A DNA stretch of 20,320 nt. It comes from QHWK01 sp035315685 (GTDB taxonomy: Bacteria > Acidobacteriota > Vicinamibacteria > Vicinamibacterales > CAVVIG01). This document shows positions 16,299 to 20,320 of this stretch, in pieces. Positions within the stretch are counted from its first letter, which is position 1. The number at the start of each line of letters is the position of its first letter. Location: NCBI GenBank assembly GCA_035315685.1, contig DATFXR010000216.1:1-20320 (forward strand). The letters run 5' to 3'. The notes under the pieces are model-generated. The model had not been told where the DNA came from and did no database searches. It worked only from the letters and a program-made list of their open reading frames with translations. The position numbers and the translations under genes were made by a program.

Positions 16299-18119
16299 AT
16301 GAGCCGTGCCGCCATGCGTCTGTGCACGGCTCTGGCGATCGCGATCTCGCTGCTTGCGCTGTCATGCACGACCACCACGACTGGCGTGACCGCGCCCTCT
16401 GCCGCGAAGTGCCAGGTATCTGTACAGAACTCGATTACCACCAATGTGGCGCCGGCCGGCGCGACAGGGACGCTGGCCGTCTCGACGAACCGGGAGTGCT
16501 CGTGGTCGGTGACCAGCAACGCGAGCTGGGCTGAGCTGAGCGATAACGCCAGCGGCCAGGGCGACGCCACCGTTCCATACAAGGTCCTTGCGAACCCTGA
16601 CGCGATTGTTCGCCGCGCGATCCTCGACGTCAACAATACGCAGCTGATGGTGACCCAGGACCCGGCACCCTGCCGGTTCAGCGCCTCGCCATCAAACGCG
16701 GCGGTCCCCGTCAACGGCGGGTCGATCACGATTGCCCTCGACACGCTGAACGGCTGTCCGTGGACCGCGGTCAGCGATGCCGCCTGGCTGACGATCGCCG
16801 GGCCAGCATCGGGGACGGGGAGCGCGTCGATCTCGCTGCGGGCGGCCCAGAATTCGGGCGGCGAACGCTCGGGCACGGTTCGCGTCGGTGGCCAGATCGT
16901 CGTCGTGACCGAAGCGGGGACAGCGCCACCACCGACACCCACGCCGACGCCGACTCCTTCGCCGACGCCACCACCGCCAAACCCGACGCCGGAGCCGACG
17001 CCGACTCCTGCGCCCCCTCCGCCTCCGCCGCCGAGCTGCAACTTCGCGCTGTCGGCGGCGTCCGTGCGCGTGGCGGCCGCAGCGGGGACGGCCAGCGTCA
17101 ACGTGACGGGGGCGAGCGGCTGCGCCTGGACGGCGACCTCGGATGTGCCATGGATCACCGTCGTGTCCGGCGCGTCCGGCACGGGCGGCGGCACCGTGTC
17201 GATCGCCGTCGCCGCGAACGCCGGCGCCGAGCGCACCGGCACGATGGCGATTGCCGGCTTGGTGTTCACGGTGGTTCAGTCGGCGCCTCCGCCTGCACCT
17301 CCGCCCACTCCGCCGCCGTGCAGCGTGACGATTGCGCCGTCGAGTGCGCCTGTCGCTGCCGGGGGCGGAACGGCAACCGTGACGGTCACCGCGTCCGCCT
17401 CCTCGTGCGCCTGGACGGCGACCTCGAACGCCGCATGGCTGACCGTCACCGCCGGCGTGAGCGGAACGGGCAACGGCAGCGTCACGGTGACTGCCGCCGC
17501 CAATACCGGAGCGGTGCGCAGTGGAACGGTGTCCATTGGTGGCCAGACCTTCACGGTCAATCAGGCGGCGGCGCCGGCACCATGCACGTTCACGATCGCC
17601 CCGACGAGTCAGAACGTCCCGGCATCGGGCGGCGCCGGCTCGGTCGCGGTGACCGCATCGGCGCCGACGTGCGCCTGGACTGCGGCCTCGCAAGCGGGGT
17701 GGGTGACGATCACGTCGGGTGCGAGCGGGACCGGAAATGGCAGCGTCGGCTTGTCGTTCGCCGCGAACACCGTTGACGCGCGCTCCGGGACGGTCACGAT
17801 CGCCGGTCAGACGTTCACGGCCAATCAGGCCGCCGCGCTGCCGCCGTGCACGTTCTCGATTTCGCCGACATCTCAAATGTTCGACCGAGGCGGTGGCACC
17901 ACGACCGTGACGGTGACCGCGTCGCTGGCAACGTGCACGTGGACCGCGTCGAGCGGTGCGGCCTGGATTTCGGTGTCGATCAGCGGACCTGGAGGCGGCG
18001 GATCCGGTACCGGAAACGGAACCGTGCGGGTGACGGTGGACGAAAACCCCGGTGACCCGCGTACGGGTACGGCGACGATTGCAGGCAGGACCTTTACGGT
18101 GCAGCAGCGCGGGCGCTAG
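16299..18119 (+). CDS. Lipoprotein with six BACON-like repeats
   Basis: A 606-residue surface or periplasmic lipoprotein. The signal MSRAAMRLCTALAIAISLLA is followed by LSC, with Cys23 as probable lipid site. Six repeats of about 84 residues follow, beginning near residues 38, 125, 247, 341, 428 and 512. Each has an opening Cys, a second Cys before W(S/T)A...S..W(I/L)TV, a SGTGNGSV turn, an AN...RSGT strand and a final (G/A)GxxFTVxQ. This matches the BACON immunoglobulin-like fold, often linked to carbohydrate or mucin binding. Repeats 2 and 3 are separated by a Pro-Thr-rich linker (208-246), and repeats 3 and 4 by a short Pro linker. No catalytic domain is seen. ATG 16299 was chosen over ATG 16314; neither has a clear ribosome site. 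The stop lies 12 nt from the convergent pilT-like gene. Confidence 0.83.
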   Translation: MSRAAMRLCTALAIAISLLALSCTTTTTGVTAPSAAKCQVSVQNSITTNVAPAGATGTLAVSTNRECSWSVTSNASWAELSDNASGQGDATVPYKVLANPDAIVRRAILDVNNTQLMVTQDPAPCRFSASPSNAAVPVNGGSITIALDTLNGCPWTAVSDAAWLTIAGPASGTGSASISLRAAQNSGGERSGTVRVGGQIVVVTEAGTAPPPTPTPTPTPSPTPPPPNPTPEPTPTPAPPPPPPPSCNFALSAASVRVAAAAGTASVNVTGASGCAWTATSDVPWITVVSGASGTGGGTVSIAVAANAGAERTGTMAIAGLVFTVVQSAPPPAPPPTPPPCSVTIAPSSAPVAAGGGTATVTVTASASSCAWTATSNAAWLTVTAGVSGTGNGSVTVTAAANTGAVRSGTVSIGGQTFTVNQAAAPAPCTFTIAPTSQNVPASGGAGSVAVTASAPTCAWTAASQAGWVTITSGASGTGNGSVGLSFAANTVDARSGTVTIAGQTFTANQAAALPPCTFSISPTSQMFDRGGGTTTVTVTASLATCTWTASSGAAWISVSISGPGGGGSGTGNGTVRVTVDENPGDPRTGTATIAGRTFTVQQRGR

Positions 18120-18131
18120 CGCCCTGTCGCC

Positions 18132-19277
18132 TCACGATCCGAAGCGCGTGATCTCCGGATTGGCCATCGCGGCTCTCGCCATCTGGTCGCGGCTGAGGTC
18201 GGATGTCGTCGAGATTCCCTGCACCTTCAGCTTGAATTCGTCGACGTTGCTGGCCCAGCGCAGCGCTTCCTCATAAGACACCAGCCTCTGCTCGAACAGC
18301 CCGAAGATCGACTGATCGAAGGTCTGCATCCCGTACTGCGACGTGCCGGCGGCGATCGCGCCGTGAATCAGGTGGGTCTTCTCCTTGTCGACGATCGCGT
18401 CGCGGATGAGCGGCGTGCTGATCATCACTTCGACGGCGGGGGCGCGTCCGTTTCCGTCGGCCCGCGGCATCAACCGCTGCGAGATCACCGCTTTCAGAAC
18501 GGTCGCCAGCTGCAGCCGGATCTGCTTCTGCTGATGCGGCGGAAAGACGGCGATGATGCGGTTGACGGTTTCCGCCGCGTCGAGCGTGTGAAGCGTGGAG
18601 AAGACGAGATGGCCGGTCTCCGCGGCAAGGAGGCCGGTCTCGATGGTCTCGAAGTCGCGCATCTCGCCGACCAGGATCACGTCGGGATCCTGCCGCAGTG
18701 CGCTGCGCAGCGCGTGTGCGAACGAGCGGGTGTCGACCGCGACCTCGCGCTGGTTGATCATCGAACGATGATCGCGGTGCAGGAACTCGATCGGATCCTC
18801 GACCGTCATCACGTGCGCCGAGCGCAGCCGGTTGATGTGGTCGATCATCGCCGCCAGCGTAGTGCTCTTCCCGCTGCCGGTCGTGCCGGTGACGAGCACC
18901 AGACCGCGCTCCTCCTCGGCGATTCGTTTCAGCACCGGCGGCAGCCCGAGCTCGTCGATCGTCCGGATCGTCATCGGGATGACGCGCAGGACCATGCCGA
19001 CCGTTCCGCGCTGCTGGAAGATGTTGCAGCGGAAGCGACCGAGGCCCGGCACGCTATAGGCGAGGTCGACGTCCTGGGTTTCCTTGAACTTCTGCCGCTG
19101 GGTGGTCGACATGATCGCGGCGCTCATCGCGATCACGTCCTCGTGGTCGAGCCGCTTTTCCGGAGTTGCCGGTTGCAGCACGCCGCGGACGCGCATCATC
19201 GGAAGACTGCCAACTTTCAGGTGCAGGTCGGAGGCGCCGCTCTCCACGGCGATTTTGAGGAGATCGTTTACATGCAT
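18132..19277 (-). CDS. PilT/PilU-family type IV pilus ATPase
   Basis: A 381-residue secretion ATPase of the PilT family, which powers retraction of type IV pili as a hexamer on the cytoplasmic membrane. Motifs: SGASDLHLKVGSLPMMRVRG (N-terminal PAS-like domain), Walker A GTTGSGKSTT (131-140), Asp box TVEDPIEF (158-165), Walker B DVILVGEMRD (199-208) and His box TGHLVFSTLHT (221-231). The C-terminal region has GMQTFDQSI and SYEEALRWA. Where canonical PilT has AIRNLIRE, this protein reads LIRDAIVDKEK, so it may be a PilU-like or secondary PilT. ATG 19277 (MHVNDLLKIAVESGASDLHL) is the family start; the upstream extension is repeat-derived. No other pilus gene is visible nearby. Confidence 0.92.
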   Translation of the reverse strand: MHVNDLLKIAVESGASDLHLKVGSLPMMRVRGVLQPATPEKRLDHEDVIAMSAAIMSTTQRQKFKETQDVDLAYSVPGLGRFRCNIFQQRGTVGMVLRVIPMTIRTIDELGLPPVLKRIAEEERGLVLVTGTTGSGKSTTLAAMIDHINRLRSAHVMTVEDPIEFLHRDHRSMINQREVAVDTRSFAHALRSALRQDPDVILVGEMRDFETIETGLLAAETGHLVFSTLHTLDAAETVNRIIAVFPPHQQKQIRLQLATVLKAVISQRLMPRADGNGRAPAVEVMISTPLIRDAIVDKEKTHLIHGAIAAGTSQYGMQTFDQSIFGLFEQRLVSYEEALRWASNVDEFKLKVQGISTTSDLSRDQMARAAMANPEITRFGS

Positions 19278-19285
19278 ATTCGAAG

Positions 19286-19376
19286 CGGGGCTCGGGGCTA
19301 GCTGCCGCTCGGCTGAAGCCGTCGCGCGATGAATACAGCTAGCCCCCAGCCCCCAGCGCCTAGCCCCTAGCCCCGG
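19286..19376. repeat. Facing GGGGCTx heptamer arrays between ilvE and pilT-like genes
   Basis: The + strand has CGGGGCT twice at 19286-19299, ending in GGGGCTAGCTG (19294-19304). The - strand from 19376 reads CCGGGGC, TAGGGGC, TAGGCGC, TGGGGGC, TGGGGGC, TAGCTG (to 19336). GGGGCTAGCTG and its complement at 19336-19346 form a perfect 11-bp inverted repeat with a 31-nt loop. The TAG of one unit (19362-19360) is the ilvE stop codon. Confidence 0.88.
19305..19327 (-). repeat. Dispersed intergenic repeat, copy C
   Basis: It lies in the loop of the heptamer inverted repeat and matches copy B (13002-13023 region) with one mismatch over 23 nt; the shared core is GGCTTCAGCCGAGCGG on the minus strand. 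Confidence 0.8.
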
Positions 19377-20320
19377 CTGCAGTCTGCTGCGGCGAGCGCA
19401 GCGAGTCCTCCTCCGGATACACGTACGTGAGCCAGCCGTGCGTGTCCGGCACCTCGCCATTGATGACGTCGAAAAATGCCTGCTGGAGCGCCGCGGTCAC
19501 CGGGCCGCGATGTCCTGCGCCGACCTGAATCTTGTCGATCGATCGCACGGGGGTCACTTCGGCCGCAGTCCCGACGAAAAACACTTCGTCGGCGGTGTAC
19601 AGCGCTTCGCGCGGAATGATCGTCTCGGCGACGGTGTGGCCGAGATCGCGCGCGAGCGTGACGATCGAGTCGCGGGTGATGCCGCCGAGAATCGACGAGC
19701 CGAGCGGCGGCGTATGGATCGTGCCGTCGCGGACGATGAAGAGATTCTGGCCGCTGCCTTCGCTGACGTTGCCGGAGACGTCGAGCGCGATTCCTTCGGA
19801 GTAGCCGTCGCTGATCGCTTCCATCTTGATGAGCGCCGAGTTCGCGTAGTTCGCCGTGCTCTTGGCCATCGCCGGCAGCGTGTTCGGTGCCATCCGCGAC
19901 CACGACGCCACCTTGACGTCGCAGCCCTGCTCGAGCGCTTCCTTGCCGAGGTAGGCGCCCCAGTCCCACAGCATGATCGCTGCATCGACCGGGCAGGTGA
20001 ACGGGTTGACGCCGAGCGATTCGTAGCCGCGATAGAGGATCGGCCGGATGTAGCACGACTTCATGCGGTTGGCGCGAATCGTGTCGAGGACCGCGCTCTG
20101 CCAGCCCGCGAGATCGAGCGGGTACTCCATGCGGTAGATCTTCCCGGACAGCTGGAGCCGACGCATGTGCGCGTCGAGACGGAAGCACGCGGAGCCTTTC
20201 GGCGTCGCATAGCAGCGCGCACCCTCGAACACGCCGCTGCCGTAGTGAATGACGTGCGACGCGATATGAATCGTCGCGTCCTTCCACTCCACCAGCCTGC
20301 CGTTCATCCAGATCGTGCCT
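19360..20320 (-). CDS. ilvE: Branched-chain amino acid aminotransferase (5' end outside window)
   Basis: PLP-dependent class IV aminotransferase for the last step of Leu/Ile/Val synthesis or the first step of their breakdown. The frame is open to the right edge, with GTIW before the internal Met at 20307; family members have IWMNG-type sequence after several earlier residues, so the true start is a few codons beyond the window. Visible are HYGSGVFEGARCY (substrate side), YIRPILYRGYESLGV, the PLP lysine in MAKSTANYANSALIK (149th residue from the Met at 20307), SEGSGQNLFIVRDG and SSILGGITRDS. The C-terminal residues AAGARG and the TAG stop are encoded by a heptamer array, so the natural tail may have been altered by repeat growth. 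The pilT-like gene follows 82 nt downstream. Confidence 0.94.
   Translation of the reverse strand, partial: GTIWMNGRLVEWKDATIHIASHVIHYGSGVFEGARCYATPKGSACFRLDAHMRRLQLSGKIYRMEYPLDLAGWQSAVLDTIRANRMKSCYIRPILYRGYESLGVNPFTCPVDAAIMLWDWGAYLGKEALEQGCDVKVASWSRMAPNTLPAMAKSTANYANSALIKMEAISDGYSEGIALDVSGNVSEGSGQNLFIVRDGTIHTPPLGSSILGGITRDSIVTLARDLGHTVAETIIPREALYTADEVFFVGTAAEVTPVRSIDKIQVGAGHRGPVTAALQQAFFDVINGEVPDTHGWLTYVYPEEDSLRSPQQTAAGARG

Noticed and set aside
16920..17040. DNA tandem repeat with CCGACG units as a separate element
   Set aside because: It encodes the Pro-Thr linker of the lipoprotein and is explained by protein-level repetition.
19278..19460. Longer start for the pilT-like protein
   Set aside because: The extension is Arg-rich, runs through repeats and into ilvE, and lacks PilT similarity; MHVNDLLKIA is the family start.

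Overview
This is a GC-rich bacterial chromosomal segment with twelve supported protein genes (two cut by the window edges) and no RNA genes, insertion sequences or CRISPR arrays that I can see. Several traits fit an Acidobacteriota genome, possibly of the Vicinamibacteria type: a TIGR02999-like ECF sigma factor next to a receptor kinase, two Ser/Thr kinases fused to TolB/WD40-like propellers, a BACON-repeat lipoprotein, a DHRS1-like reductase, and dense short palindromic and heptameric repeats between genes. The taxonomic assignment is inference from gene content, not a search result.

Left part (1-1544): the C-terminal end of a multi-pass membrane protein, probably an ABC-exporter component (+), converges on a DUF4124/SLT lytic transglycosylase (-). 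Between them lie facing arrays of a TGATGGC heptamer, and each array begins in the stop codon of its flanking gene. A G-rich TGGGGGC-type heptamer array lies upstream of the transglycosylase.

Region 1545-7285 looks like a signalling locus. An ECF-type sigma factor (-) is divergent, with 15 nt between start codons, from three + genes: a secreted ankyrin-repeat protein, a secreted terpenoid-cyclase-like toroid protein with a CVSCHH motif, and a transmembrane Ser/Thr kinase with a large C-terminal beta-propeller. The association of ECF sigma factors with Ser/Thr kinases is known; the added ankyrin plus CxxCH-toroid pair is the least explained part and the best candidate for an undescribed system.

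Region 7286-16241 is entirely on the minus strand. In transcription order it holds a second Ser/Thr kinase-propeller protein, recX (overlapping the kinase by ATGA), a short-chain dehydrogenase, an exported D-aminoacylase-type amidohydrolase and alaS (4 nt behind the amidohydrolase). The recX...alaS proximity recalls the recA-recX-alaS order of other bacteria, here interrupted by two metabolic genes bounded by repeats. A near-perfect 36-nt inverted repeat surrounds the start of the D-aminoacylase gene. It would pair the ribosome-binding region with the signal-peptide coding sequence, and its inner arm encodes the hydrophobic core of the signal peptide.

Right part (16299-20320): a lipoprotein with six BACON-like repeats (+), divergent from the second kinase; a PilT/PilU-family ATPase (-); and the main part of a branched-chain aminotransferase, ilvE (-), which runs off the right edge.

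The strongest non-genic theme is a set of 7-nt tandem arrays (TGATGGC, TCGTCGC/TAGTCGC, TGGGGGC/TAGGGGC) at gene ends. In four genes the actual stop codon is the first three bases of a repeat unit. A separate dispersed element, core GGCTTCAGCCGAGCGG, occurs three times, always between genes.
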